Notes under the pieces: model-generated | The model's input: the letters and a program-made list of their open reading frames with translations, nothing else | The model's database searches: none | What the model was told of the DNA's origin: nothing | Assembly (NCBI GenBank): GCA_015146655.1 | Contig: VKHL01000010.1 | Coordinates: forward strand, 124,001 to 188,000 | Reading direction: 5' to 3' | Origin: Ochromonas danica | Lineage: Eukaryota > Sar > Chrysophyceae > Chromulinales > Chromulinaceae | DNA: 64,000 nt | Position numbers and translations under genes: made by a program | Part shown: piece after piece, positions 10,724 to 22,024 of the stretch | Layout: every line of letters starts with the position of its first letter | Numbering within the stretch: position 1 is the first letter of the stretch

Positions 10724-13236
10724 TTAAGCAGAGGCTGTCACAGGAGTCTTGAGGTTGGCGAACTTGGTGTTTCTCAAAGCAGGGCGAATGTAGTCATCTC
10801 CCACATGCTTTTCAAGACCCAGCTTCTCGAAGACATCCACCTGAACAAGTTGATTAACAACTTCGTTCACCTGGTCGATCAAAGCTTGCTCGTCAGGAGT
10901 AAAGTGGCGTTTAGCTTTCTTCACTTCAGCCGCGAGTTTATCCGCAGCGATTGCCTTGGGCAAGATATCGTTCAACATGCGAACGCGATCTTTGGGATCC
11001 TTGGAAATGAAGATACCCTGAGACAGCAGCTCACGAATACCTGTAGGGGTAGAAATGAGAGTCGCAGCCTTCTTAACGAGCTTGTCACTAGGTCCAGTGT
11101 ATACTTTGGTGCCTGTGGGGAAGCAGAGAGACTTCATTAAAGGTCCAACAAGAGGCAGAGGGAAGTTGCTGCTCAAGCCAACCAGGGCGGCTTGATTTTG
11201 CTTGAGCAAGTTTTCCATGGCCAACTCATAAACAGCATCAATTCCTTCAACATGCTTGTTCTGGGAGTAATACCAAGTGCAAGCATAACCAAGATAGAGA
11301 GTGCCGAAAGCATCCGCGAATCGTCCAGACACCATTTCCTCAAACTTCAGCCTGCCGCCAAGTAAGAGACCAAGATCAACACTGACAGCGAAGTTGGAAG
11401 CTAAGCGACCAAGCTGGCCTTCATAGTAAGCTTGCAAATTCGACTTGCTTCGAGGACGCGAAATAGCACGAGTGAGAGAACGCTGGACATTAGTGAAAAA
11501 ATGTCCCAAGAAACCTTTAAGTTCGCGAGTGAATCCCTTCACATCGTCACCTTTCTCAATAGTATTGATGATCTTAATGAGGTGAGGGTGAGAACGGTTA
11601 ACACCTTGTCCAAAGGTCATCATCGAACGAGTGAGAATATTGGCTCCCTCCACAGTGATGGCGATTGGTAAGGCCATGTAGCCGTTGCCAACCATGTTGC
11701 TGGGACCGCGGCAAATACCAGAGCCGCCCAAGACATCCATAGCATCATTGACCACTAAACGAGATCTCGAGGTAGTTTCGTATTTCATAACAGCTGAGAG
11801 GACAGCAGGCTGCTCATGGTTGTTGAGCATGGAGTTAATGAGTGTCTGAGCAGAAGTGAGGATGAAAGCTTCAGAAGCGATGCGTCCCAAAGCTTCCTGA
11901 ACGCCACCCATTTCGGCAATAGGAACACGGAATTGCTTACGAACACGTGCATAGGCACCAACAGCATTGACTGCCAACTTTGAAGCACCCACGGCACTGG
12001 CAGGAAGGGAAATGGATCTTCCCTCAGCAAGGCAATCCATGAGCATATTCCAGCCGAAACCACAACGTGTTTGGCCACCAATGATGCTCTTCATTGGAAT
12101 AAAAATATCCTTGCCAACAACAGTACCGTTCATGAAAGATGCAACGAGAGGATCATGGCGCTTGCCCATTTCGAGGCCAGGATGGTCTCTTTCAAGCAAT
12201 GCAATGGTGATTCCCTCATGACCAACACCCTTGAGGAGACCCTTAGGGTCCTTCAAACTGAATGCAACGCCAACCACACCAGCAATAGGAGCTAAGGTAA
12301 TATATCGCTTGTTGAATGACGCAATGATACCAAGCTGTCCATTACGTTCAACGACTTCACCGTAAGCTTCGTGCATTGAAGCAGCATCTGATCCAGAATG
12401 AGGAGCAGTCAAGCCGAAGCAAGGAATCAACTCGCCAGAAGCCAGTCGTGGCAAAAAGTAATCCTTTTGCTCTTCGGTACCATAACGCAACAAGAGCTCA
12501 CCAGGACCCAAAGAGTTTGGCACAGACACAGTAGCAGAGGCTGAACCAGATCTGGTGGAAATCTTGGTGATGACTTGAGAGTGACCATGGGCAGTGAAGC
12601 CCTTTCCACCATACTTCTTGGGAATAATCATGCCGAAGAAACCCTTTGACAAAGATGACGACAAAATTAGACTGCGCATTTCTTGTGCATATCAGAGCAT
12701 AGTGTATTTTACCTCTTTCTTGCAGCGATTCCAGAAGCCCTCATCAAAGTCTCTATCCTCAGTGATCTTATAGTCATTAATATTTTCACAGAGCTCATTC
12801 ACTTCCTTGTCCAAAAAGGCTGTGTGCGTGATCATAATCCCATTGCATCCTTGTTAGTTAAGGTAAAGGAAAAAAAGCAGAGAACAAACAAACTTACCTT
12901 GCTCCTCAGGACTAGGCTTAACACTATAGTCCTTCAAATCCTTCAAGGAAGGATTTCCAGAGAAGAGGTTCTTATCGAAGCCAACTAAAATTCCACAAAG
13001 AACATACTGAGTCAGCAGACACTAAACAAGGCTAATCAATCGATGGACTTACCAGTGCCGGCATTTAAAGCAGCTCTTTCAGTCTCTAATATAACAACAA
13101 AACCAACCATTAATCAGTACTCTTTTCTTTTTTTCATGGTTAATATTCCGGTATTCTCACCAGAGATTTTAGGCATCATCTTCTTAGCTAATTTATAAGC
13201 ATAACTAGTAAATTCACGTCTGGGAACACGAATCAT
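10724..13236 (-). CDS. fadE-like: FadE-type acyl-CoA dehydrogenase
   Basis: Five exons (13236-13161, 13085-13053, 12984-12898, 12849-12713, 12643-10724) join in frame to about 750 residues. The enzyme family oxidises acyl-CoA to trans-2-enoyl-CoA with FAD in beta-oxidation. The sequence follows bacterial FadE throughout: AFLDKEVNELC, GFFGMIIPKKYGGKGF, SLGPGELLLRYGTEEQKDYF, FGLTAPHSGSDA, FGWNMLMDCLAEGRSISLP and ITVEGANILTRSMMTFGQG. It also has the roughly 250-residue C-terminal extension of FadE that mitochondrial acyl-CoA dehydrogenases lack. The N-terminal membrane segments of E. coli FadE are absent. Instead a basic, hydroxylated start (MIRVPRREFTSYAYKLAKKM) looks like a mitochondrial presequence. 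I see no peroxisomal SKL-type end. Three of its four introns are phase 1. Confidence 0.93.
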
Positions 13237-13916
13237 CTTTCTTTCTAATCAATAACTTGGTTCAATGGGGTCTCTCTCTCTCTCTTATGGAGGAATTGGA
13301 ATAGACAGGTTAGACAGCAGGTTTGATGTCTTGTTGATTGATTCTGTTCTGTTCCTTCTCCTGGCCTGCTGCCGCTGTGCTGCTGTGCTGGTGATCTTCA
13401 AGCTGTTGGGAGGCGGCCAAGCGGTGCTCTGGCTGAGCAGTGCCAGCCAACCACGCAGTGTTTCGACAAGGTTGTGCCACACTGTAGAAAAGTCGTATAT
13501 TGAGGGTCATAAACCACACATCGATTAGAATGGAATTTCGTAAAAAAAGATGATGAATTTCGTGGATGGATTAATAATTACTCAGTTGAAAATCTTCTAA
13601 AAAAGTGTTACCACAACGCTCATGTGATATTCTATTGACCTTTGTACAATTACCATAAGTGCTTCTCCTTGTGCTCTCCAATGAAATTATCTGTTTACAC
13701 AATTAAAAAGAATATTAGTTCGCTGTAATGAATGGAAGAACACAACACAATAAGAATGCACAATATAAACAATTCCCTCAGAAATAGATTATTGCATTTT
13801 CAGTTGCTCGCACATTTGTTTGCGGCACCTTTTCAGGTGGATCGCACTTGAGAATACTGGGAAGAACTTGTCGTCACCGGGAAAATATATACAACAGAGA
13901 ATACTGATACTCACCT
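13237..13916. other. Intergenic region, no gene seen
   Basis: Promoter side of the acyl-CoA dehydrogenase gene (start 13236) and 3' flank of the lipB gene (end 13917). The part at 13360-13460 is GC-rich and contains AGTGCCAGCCAACC; the rest is AT-rich. Open frames at 13265-13528 on either strand are in low-complexity promoter DNA and are not called. Confidence 0.5.
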
Positions 13917-14804
13917 TTAACTAGCCTTTGGGGACAAGCATTCAGGGTCCGGAGTATCAAAGGAGCAACCGAAAACAGATTGAAAGTTTTCCATCATGCG
14001 TAACCTTGCACTTGTGATCGTTACGTTTGTCAAAAACTCGTGCATTGATCCCACGGGTTTATCAGATATTCCACACGGAATGATGTTGCGAAAGTACCTC
14101 AAATCGACATTAACATTTAGCGCAGCTCCATGCATGGTCACCCATCGCTTGATATGGATGCCAATAGCCGCTAGTTTCTTATTTCCAACCCAAACACCGG
14201 TGAGGCCTTCGATACGACCCGCTTCGATATCAAAATCTTTCAATGTACGAATGACTACTTCTTCTAGACCACGAAGATAACTATTGATGTCCTTCTCAAA
14301 GTAGTTAAGGTCCATAATAGGATACATCACTAGTTGACCGGGACCATGGTAAGTGGTTTGACCACCTCTCCCAACAGGGAAGACCTTGAAATCAAGCGGA
14401 ACTCCATTCTCATCAACGTTAGAAAATGGCCCACTCTCTTCTGTTCCACCAGTTCCTATCGTGTAGACAGGAAAATGTTGAAGAAACAACAGAGACCCGG
14501 CACAGGGGCTGGAGCTTCCAGACTGCATGGAGATATGCTCATCAACCAGGCGTTGTTGCATGACCAACCCCTCTTCATATGGAATGAGGTGCTCACTCAA
14601 GTCCAGTAAACGAACCACTGGACGTGAAATGATGTCTGGCAGACTATGTCTCGAGGCATCTCTACTAAAGCAGAGTCGGGAGATCTTTTGTGGATATACT
14701 CTTCCTTTAGGCTCAGTTAGTAAGGCAGTGGCTAACTTCAAGGAGTGAGCATAATGATAGAGTGCCACGAAATAAAACAACTTCACCCACAATGCTAACA
14801 GCAT
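13917..14804 (-). CDS. lipB: Lipoyl(octanoyl) transferase
   Basis: Single exon, 295 residues. LipB moves octanoate from acyl carrier protein to the lipoyl domains of the glycine cleavage H protein and 2-oxoacid dehydrogenases, the first step of lipoate synthesis in mitochondria (and plastids where present). Signatures include GRGGQTTYHGPGQLVMYPIM, GVWVGNKKLAAIGIHIKRW with the conserved catalytic Lys, and NIIPCGISDKPVGSM with the catalytic Cys. About 60 residues precede the core and could be a targeting peptide; they begin hydrophobic (MLLALWVKLFYFVALYHY), so the true start could also be internal. The gene is divergent from the EF-hand gene at 14986, with only 181 bases between starts. Confidence 0.95.
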   Translation of the reverse strand: MLLALWVKLFYFVALYHYAHSLKLATALLTEPKGRVYPQKISRLCFSRDASRHSLPDIISRPVVRLLDLSEHLIPYEEGLVMQQRLVDEHISMQSGSSSPCAGSLLFLQHFPVYTIGTGGTEESGPFSNVDENGVPLDFKVFPVGRGGQTTYHGPGQLVMYPIMDLNYFEKDINSYLRGLEEVVIRTLKDFDIEAGRIEGLTGVWVGNKKLAAIGIHIKRWVTMHGAALNVNVDLRYFRNIIPCGISDKPVGSMHEFLTNVTITSARLRMMENFQSVFGCSFDTPDPECLSPKAS

Positions 14805-14985
14805 TGGACAACATTCTGGTTTGTCTTTTGTTTCTGTCCATCATGTGTGGCTCTCCGCCAATCCTCCTCACCACAGACGAAATTACGAAAGTGCGACAGT
14901 GGACACGGGGCGTGTGTCATTGCTGCAGCAGGGCAGGGCTCCTCTCACCCCACCCCACCCTCCTTCGCCATCATAAGCTCCGACC

Positions 14986-15765
14986 ATGAAGTTTGTCTGG
15001 GTAGTTGAATTATTGCTTGCTATACTTGCTGCTGCCGTTACTGCACAAGACTATGCAGAATATGCTAGAGGTGCTGGTATGGCACGACGCCGCAATAATC
15101 GGTGAGAATTTTGATTGAATTTTTGGATCTCACCATCAAGAAGAAAGATGCAATAAACTGACACTGCATTTAACTGTCGTTCTAGGGGTCCTTTGATGAT
15201 AGCCACTATTAGCGGAATCTTTGGAGGATTAGTAGGTGGATTATTGCAGTCTCAACGCCTGAAGAAGAAGTACAGCAAGGAAAGAAAAGAATTGCTCCAG
15301 TACATACAGATGCAAGATGAAATTGCCCGTCAACGTGAGAAGGCATGGCAACAAGAATATCAGAAGGTTTATAAAGCATATGAAGAGCTTGAGCGTGAGA
15401 CGGTAGAGCGAGATTATGAAGAGTTCAAGGCTCCAGACACTGACAACGACGACATGATCTCTCGTGCTGAATTTAACACTTACGTCAAGAAATACTTGTC
15501 TTCCTTCCCTGAATTGTCGGAACAGGATTTCCCTAAATTTGAAGATTTCGACTTGGATCATGACGGTATGGTCTCTTTTGAGGAATGGCAGCGCTTCTTA
15601 ATTCAGCAAAAGGCACAAGAGGCAAAGAAAGCCAAGAACGAAAAGAATGGTGGTGGAGCTTATCAACAACTGTTGGACGCTTTATACGAACAGAGCAACC
15701 AGGCCGATAGCTTTAACTCTCTGCAGAAGAATATGGGATCTGGTAGTCGTGCTAGAAGAGCATAA
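14986..15765 (+). CDS. Membrane-anchored coiled-coil EF-hand protein
   Basis: Two exons, 14986-15101 and 15186-15765, give 231 residues. The start has a clear signal peptide (KFVWVVELLLAILAAAVTA). A second hydrophobic, Gly-rich segment follows (MIATISGIFGGLVGGLL), then a Lys/Glu/Gln coiled coil. Two EF-hand loops follow: DTDNDDMISRAEF and DLDHDGMVSFEEW, each with the expected D-x-D-x-[DN] spacing and a final Glu. The tail is basic and Gly/Ser-rich. It probably sits in the secretory pathway or another internal membrane and senses Ca2+. I do not recognise a named orthologue. Confidence 0.88.
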
Positions 15766-15966
15766 ACTTGCTGAACCCATTTCGTAGAGATGTGTGCATA
15801 TTTTGATATCGATCCTCTCCACAATAAAAGGATCTTTTCTAACCGTTCTAACTCTTCATCATCTCTTGTACAACAGTTAACAAAGCCCTTCTTTTCGACA
15901 ACTTGCGCGGTTAAATTAGATTAAGAAACCTAACAAAACCAACCTATTACTGTGATAAAGACAAAA

Positions 15967-16665
15967 TTACATGAATTGATCCTCAAGGTCGCCATAGTTG
16001 TCATACACATCCTCCTTGAAGCCACCAAACTTATCGGCGTGCTTCTTCTTCTCAGCCTCCAGCTCCTTCTTCGACTTCTTGACAGCGGCGGCAGGCTTGA
16101 CAGCCTTCTCAGCTACATTACGAGCAGCACGAATACTTTGCAGTTCTTGAATAAGCTCATCAAGCACTTCAGTAGTGATAGTAGTCTGATCTAAAGCGGG
16201 CATCAAGGATTTGTAGAAAGCAGACACATTGAAAGCAGAAGAGGTAGCGAGACGCTTGCTTAAGAGCGTTCCAAGCTTGGAGTGGTCTTCCTTAGTCTTC
16301 AAAGGAATACCTGCCACACTTTTCGCAGCAGAGACAGGAATAGCTACAGCTTGTGCCGCACCTCCTCCCTCTCCACGAAACAACTCGCCAGCTAATTTAG
16401 CATCCGCTTCTTCAACTTGTTTCCGTTCGCGGATCCTTCTTTCCTCGGCTGTTTCATTATCATGGATGGAACTTTCCATTTTTCTTGCAAGAGCTTCAGC
16501 TTCTTCTTGTTGTTTCTTTAGAACTCCCGCAGCTTTGACAATGGGAAGAGGTTGTTCAGGTTTTTTTAATGCTTCATCAACTTCTTCTACAACAGGAAGA
16601 GAGACCGCAGCTAAATTATTAGCCAAGTCTGGCACTTCAAAATCATCGTCTTCCCAGTCTCCCAT
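15967..16665 (-). CDS. eIF3j: Translation initiation factor eIF3 subunit J
   Basis: Single exon, 232 residues, the usual family size. The acidic start MGDWEDDDFEVP, the central coiled coil with ERRIRERKQVEEADAKLAGE, and the C-terminal GGFKEDVYDNYGDLEDQFM fit eIF3j (yeast Hcr1). In that family the C-terminal tail enters the ribosomal decoding centre, and the protein aids 40S recruitment of eIF3, start-codon selection and recycling. Divergent from the kinesin gene with 611 bases between. Confidence 0.92.
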   Translation of the reverse strand: MGDWEDDDFEVPDLANNLAAVSLPVVEEVDEALKKPEQPLPIVKAAGVLKKQQEEAEALARKMESSIHDNETAEERRIRERKQVEEADAKLAGELFRGEGGGAAQAVAIPVSAAKSVAGIPLKTKEDHSKLGTLLSKRLATSSAFNVSAFYKSLMPALDQTTITTEVLDELIQELQSIRAARNVAEKAVKPAAAVKKSKKELEAEKKKHADKFGGFKEDVYDNYGDLEDQFM

Positions 16666-17276
16666 CCTCTCAATTTCTCTTATTGTTTTGTGGTGAGTCG
16701 GGCGGGGATAGAAGAGAGACTGAGAGAGAGGTGCCAGAGTCTGGATGTCTGAAGATCTGGAGACTTTATGCTTAATAATTGTAGGTAGTCTAGATATAGA
16801 GTGAAATGAAATTTGACTTACAACACTATCTCAATGACTTCAGTAATTGTTTATCAACCGAGTAGAAAGAAAGGAATAGTAAGGAATAGACAGACGCTTG
16901 TTGTGCTCTTGTACGAAGAGCGGATAAATAACTAATGCACAGCATAGGGAAAAAGTCCAAAATCAAGAGTTTCAAGTCTTCATGCGGTATGTTGTTGACC
17001 GTTTCTTGTTGTGATGATGAAAAGAAAGCAGGAGAAAGTTGATATCCAATCTAGACTAGTCACAGTAGATTGTCAAGAATAATATCCATGACCGTGAATA
17101 GAAGAATATGACTCATATTTGTTAAGAGAAACACTACACATTTTATTTAAATATCAATATAAAATAAGTTCACCCAATATCCAACTGTCATTAAACTATT
17201 ACTGTTATAGTTATTATCACATACAATAAGACAGACACAAGACAACAACAACAAGTCACAAGACGAGAAGAAAGAA
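16666..17276. promoter_or_regulatory. Divergent intergenic region
   Basis: AT-rich 611 bases between eIF3j (minus) and the kinesin gene (plus), expected to hold both promoters. A GA-rich run lies next to eIF3j at 16705-16730. No coding frame or RNA gene is seen. Confidence 0.5.
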
Positions 17277-19738
17277 ATGGACTATCCATATAATAATACT
17301 AACTTAGGCAGTTCTAGTCATACAACTACAGCAAAGAAAAAGAAGAAATCTTCATCTTCTTCAACCTCCACTAAATTAGTTGTTGCTGTTCGACTTCGTC
17401 CAATTATCACAGAAGATCTACAAGAAGCTAATCTGATTCGTAATGCACCAGAAATCTGTGTTTGCTTTAAGAATGATGGACAATCCATTAAACTGATAGA
17501 AGATCAATATCATTCGAAGTTTTTCAAAGTTGATCATACTTTTGATAGTTCATTTGGACAATCTGAAGTTTATGATATTCTTGTTAAACCTATTGTAAAA
17601 GATGTCTTAGATGGATATAATGGAACTTGTCTTGTCTATGGTCAAACAGGATCAGGGAAGACATATACAATGTTTGGATCAGATGCTAAACTTGGTATGG
17701 CACATTTTGCCTTGAGAGATATTTTTCATAATGTCACTTTATTAGAGAATGCTGGATTAGTGGCTAAGGTCTACCTTTCCTTCTATCAAATCTATACTGA
17801 ACAAATCTATGACTTATTAAGTGATCAGAATAATAATAATAACAACAGTCATAGTAATAATAATGGTTCTGTTAGTATAAATAGTAGTGGTAATTATAAT
17901 AACAACAATTATAACAATAATAGTAATAATAATAGTAATAGTAATAGTTATGGTAATAGTGGTTATAGTAATCATCATCATCAGAAAGGTTTACCACAAG
18001 CATTAATGATACGAGAAGATAATGAACATGGTGTCTATGTAGAAGGATTACAATCAATCTTTGTCAAGGATATTGACATGGCTCATTGTATTGTTAAACA
18101 AGGATTACATCATCGTAAAGTCTATAGTACAAATTATAACTTTCGATCAAGTCGTAGTCATGCTGTTTTAACCGTTTATTTAGACTTTGAAGAGCCATCT
18201 GACTATCAACCTATGACACTAAATGATGCTATTGGTCATGCAGAACATAGATACTTTATTCGACGAAGAAAACTCCTTTTGGTTGATCTAGCTGGAAGTG
18301 AACGAGTTCCTAATTATCGTCATCTACCAAAACAACACATGAAAGAAGCCATGTTAATCAATAAATCTATTGCAGCATTAGGAAATGTTATCGGAGCTTT
18401 ATGTAATCAGGAAATACGAGGTCAAGAAATGCAACAACATATTCCATATCGAGATTGTAAATTGACAAGGTTATTAGCGGATTCTTTAGGTGGAAATAGT
18501 AAGACAGCATTGATTTGTACGATTGGTCCTTGTGCTTATCAATTAGAAGAGACAAAATCTACTTTGAAATTTGCTTCTCGTGCAAAAGTGATTCGTAAAC
18601 CTGTTCAAAAATTAGTTCCAAAAGAAATTGTTGTGCATCCACAGGTTCTTCCTTATTTAGATGGAAATCAAATGGAAGAAATCTATGAAGAAGAGCCTCA
18701 AGCAGAAGACAATCCGGATGAAGCAAGTCAATATGAAGGACAACAATCATGGGAGCAACAAACAATGCAGTCTAATGTTCCTTATTATCTTCAAACAGCT
18801 CAAGGATCTTCTGTTTCTGCTTCCAATGACCCATCAGCTCATCAGATGGTCTATCCGCCGTTCTCACCTGCTGCACAATCACAAGCAATGCATCCTGGAT
18901 TTGTTCCTTCCTCTTGTGGCGGTATGACTCATGGAGAAAACACAGAGTCTCCAGTCTCTCATTTTATGCGTTCTTATATGTCACCTTATCCAAACCTTCG
19001 TTTGGAAGCTGAACCATCTCATCAGTTTACCTTGCGAGACTTTCTACGGGCATGTACCATTGCCAACAGAGCTTTCAATGATCCACCACCTAACGAACAG
19101 AATGAAGAATATGTCAAGTATTTTACCCGTGAAGCTGAGAATTATCGAGCAAAGCAACAGACAAAATCATCATCTCCTATATCACCTGAACCACGTGCTC
19201 AACAACCACTTCCTAGTCCATGGACTGGTACTCGTCCTACACTTGACTTCAATGATGATGAAGAGATGGCCAACGAAGAGAAAAATGACGACGACGACGA
19301 CTACAAAAACAGCAAGAATGGTCAATTGCTAAGAAGTTCTAACTCTACCATGGAAATAGGAATTCAAACTGCTCCAGTATTAGCTAATACTTCAGACAAG
19401 GTGAAATCACCACGTCGTTATCATCTTGATGACTTTAATGATGACGAATCTATTCCAAAATTTCGAGATCAAGAACAACAAACTGATCCTATCATGGTAT
19501 CTATTACAGAAGATGAGCTAGTGGAAGAAGAAGTTCGAAAATATCAAGTTGAGGTCATGGCTCAACGAGATCACATGGATCTTGCCACTCAACTTTGGCA
19601 ACTGCAACAACAGGTATGGCATGACTATTTCTCTACACACTTTATATTCTCATTATGTGTCTTCATGTGATGCGTCTTTAGCTGAGAAAGAAAGATGAGC
19701 AAATCAAAGCACTCACCGAATTACTTCTGGATTCATAG
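17277..19738 (+). CDS. Kinesin-like motor protein
   Basis: Exons 17277-19613 and 19682-19738 join in phase 0 to 797 residues. The motor domain covers about residues 33-440. Visible motifs are VAVRLRP, the P-loop GQTGSGKTYTM (122-132), switch I NFRSSRSH, switch II LLLVDLAGSERV, NKSIAALGNVI and IPYRDCKLTRLLADSLGG. All ATPase elements are intact, so it should be an active microtubule motor. An Asn/Ser-rich insert of about 55 residues sits after QIYDLLSDQ. The motor is N-terminal. The tail is largely disordered, with one short coiled coil near the C-terminus ending in the small second exon. The kinesin class is unclear by eye. Confidence 0.95.
17826..17990 (+). repeat. AAT-rich low-complexity insert in kinesin motor domain
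   Basis: Triplet-rich (AAT/AGT) sequence coding for about 55 Asn, Ser and some Gly/Tyr/His residues. It falls in a surface loop of the motor domain between the conserved EQIYDLLSD and LMIREDNEHGVYVEGL segments. Confidence 0.85.
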
Positions 19739-19961
19739 TAACTTGACATCCGGCATTCCATTATTCTGCACAAATTATTGTTGCTATTATGGTATAATCA
19801 TGTATATTAATTTTGCGTATAATGTTTTTATCTAAAGAGCAAAGATCAAACGCAAGGAAGGGTGTGCATCGTGAGGACAATTATTATCAATTTTGGTCTC
19901 CACCTCCACTAGAATGCTATTATCATCTGTACAGCTAAGATAGTCCCCTTTCTTTGTTAGA

Positions 19962-21048
19962 CTACTTCTCTTCTTTTCCATGAGATGAAGAAAGACTGGA
20001 CTTAGATGAGATATCTATTTTAGGTATCTTCTCTTCATTAAAAGCCATCCAAACAGCAGTTCGCTGCAGTGCATCAATACTGTCAATCGATGCGGTCACA
20101 TTAGTGAGGGCAGTAGCATGGACATCCTTTACTTCGGTCACAGGCGGGCGACAATGTCCATCAGGCTCAATCAACCAGCCAAGTTGTGTAATCACTAGCA
20201 AACACATCACATTACATCAATCAAGACACTAAAGGTGGAGTCCATCAGGCATGGAGACTGGGTGGCTTACCATCCAAAGCTTCGTTCTCTTGCACTGACA
20301 AAGCCTCAACAATGTTATGCAAAGTAAGCTTCGCTGATGTTTTATACAAGAGATGAATCTGATCTACTATCACCTGCTTGCGTAATCTCATGACTATATT
20401 TTCCAATCTATCCCCCCAGATCTGATCATCCATAAAGTTGATTGCTGCTCCTACCTCATTATTCCACAGAGATTTCCCTACTTCCCAAATAGCTGGGAGT
20501 TTACTACCTTCTCTAGATGCTTCTCCTTCTGTAATCGTAGTAGCTGCTGCTTCGTTAACATCATCATCGTTGTTGTTGTTATTGTGAGTGTGTTTGACAA
20601 AATGTGGTGCTCTCTTCCAGAGATATTTAGCTTCATTGAAATCTCTTGCTAATAGCAGAGTGATCATATAGAGAGCATAGAAGTCATCTTGTAAATAAAA
20701 AGAGAGATTATTATTATTGTTATTATTATTATCAAAGCCAAGTGTTTCTTCCAGCTGGGATATGATAACCGAGTGTATATGTGTGAGGGGGAGATAGTAG
20801 GCATAGTTAGTGCACACATGTGATGTGTATGTTTGGGTGTGGGTATGGGTGTGGATACATGTGATAGGTGGTGGATTGTTTGTTTGTGTTTGAGGTGGTA
20901 AGCAGAGCGGATTGGCAGAGAATGAGAAAAATCAAATGAAAAAGAAATACAGAGTAGGACTTACCTCTAATTCAATATTAGAACAATATCTTATAGCTTC
21001 TTTATAATCACCATTTTCAATTAATTCAATAATTCGTTCTGTTGTCAT
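19962..21048 (-). CDS. CSN8: COP9 signalosome subunit 8
   Basis: Three exons (21048-20965, 20754-20271, 20194-19962) give about 266 residues. The 210-base first intron is the longest I found here. The order FYALYMITLLLARDFNEAKYLWKR is the family signature (the CSN8/Rpn12/eIF3k group, with yLWKRip in animal and plant CSN8). It is followed by a winged-helix-like part with LTLHNIVEALSV and a GW-containing C-terminal segment. CSN8 is the smallest subunit of the CSN complex, which removes NEDD8 from cullins. An Asn run and an Asn/Asp-rich loop interrupt the domain. The acceptor of exon 2 at about 20755 was chosen because it keeps the frame and begins at the conserved region. Confidence 0.8.
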
Positions 21049-21294
21049 ACTTCACAAATTGAATGACAAATAGACCCTCTCTAGTATCAAATGTTATCAA
21101 TAATGGAAAAATCGCTGACAGTGATCTTATTAACTTAATCTTATTCCCACGCAAAAGAAGAATAGTTGATAGTTGATTCCAATCCACAGAAACCCGAAAA
21201 TGCAAACCTCCGAAAACGTGGAGAAGGATTGATTGATTATTGGTGATATCCATCAAGAAAGACAACCTTTCTCCTATTGACTGACTACCTGACC

Positions 21295-21645
21295 ATGGAT
21301 TTAACAGAAGCAGAGAAAAGAATGACTTCTTTTGAGGAAAGATTAGTCGAGTTAGAAAAAGCAGCTCTTTCCACTAATACCACCACCGAACAAGAGCAAC
21401 AAGGTGTTGATGGTCAAGCTGTGGAAGTCGCCATCAAGAAATATCAACAACAAATGCTGATTAAGTTAAAAACGATCAAGAATGCTCTTCTTGTTGAAGG
21501 TGGTGATGTAACTTCTATTCGTCAAGAAAGAGATGCTGCTGTTACAGAGAATATTGCATTAAAGAAAGAAATTGAACGATTAAATTATCGTGTACGACAT
21601 TTAATAAAAGCTTTGAATGAAGAAGAAGGCAAAGCTCAGAAGTAA
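21295..21645 (+). CDS. Small coiled-coil protein of unknown function
   Basis: 116 residues from the ATG at 21295; the frame opens slightly upstream but without an ATG. It is rich in Glu, Lys and Leu with heptad spacing (ALKKEIERLNYRVRHLIKAL) and has no membrane segment. The central part KYQQQMLIKLKTIKNALL looks conserved in style but I cannot name the family. It is divergent from CSN8, with 246 bases between starts. The clean codon structure and isolation support a real gene. Confidence 0.7.
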   Translation: MDLTEAEKRMTSFEERLVELEKAALSTNTTTEQEQQGVDGQAVEVAIKKYQQQMLIKLKTIKNALLVEGGDVTSIRQERDAAVTENIALKKEIERLNYRVRHLIKALNEEEGKAQK

Positions 21646-22024
21646 TAAAATGTCTAATTAGTTACTGTTATTCAAGGAGTTGTTGACTAGTAAGACACAA
21701 ACCACCGGAACAAACACTAACACAGAGTAGCACTTCCTGGCACTGTGGCTACTGTAATAGACAGTGTGATGGAATGTTACCATTCCAACTCCGCCTACAC
21801 TAGCATCTCTCTGTCTTTTATTGAAATGGAACAGTTGGGTTGCACTGATGACGAAAACCAAAGCACTAGAAGGTGACGCCAGAACCACATCATTTACTAT
21901 ACACACACAGGTAATACTACCTACAGTACGAAGAAAACTCACATCAAGCTACAGTACTGTACATCTCACCACCAACAACAGTAGCTCAAGTAACATCTCC
22001 CTTCCTCATCCTCTCCATCACATG
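21646..22024. other. Convergent intergenic region
   Basis: 379 bases between the 3' ends of the coiled-coil gene (plus) and LRRC56 (minus). Short open frames on both strands have no recognisable content. Confidence 0.5.

Noticed and set aside
16229-16696. 155-codon + strand frame opposite eIF3j
   Set aside because: Antisense shadow of a confidently identified gene.
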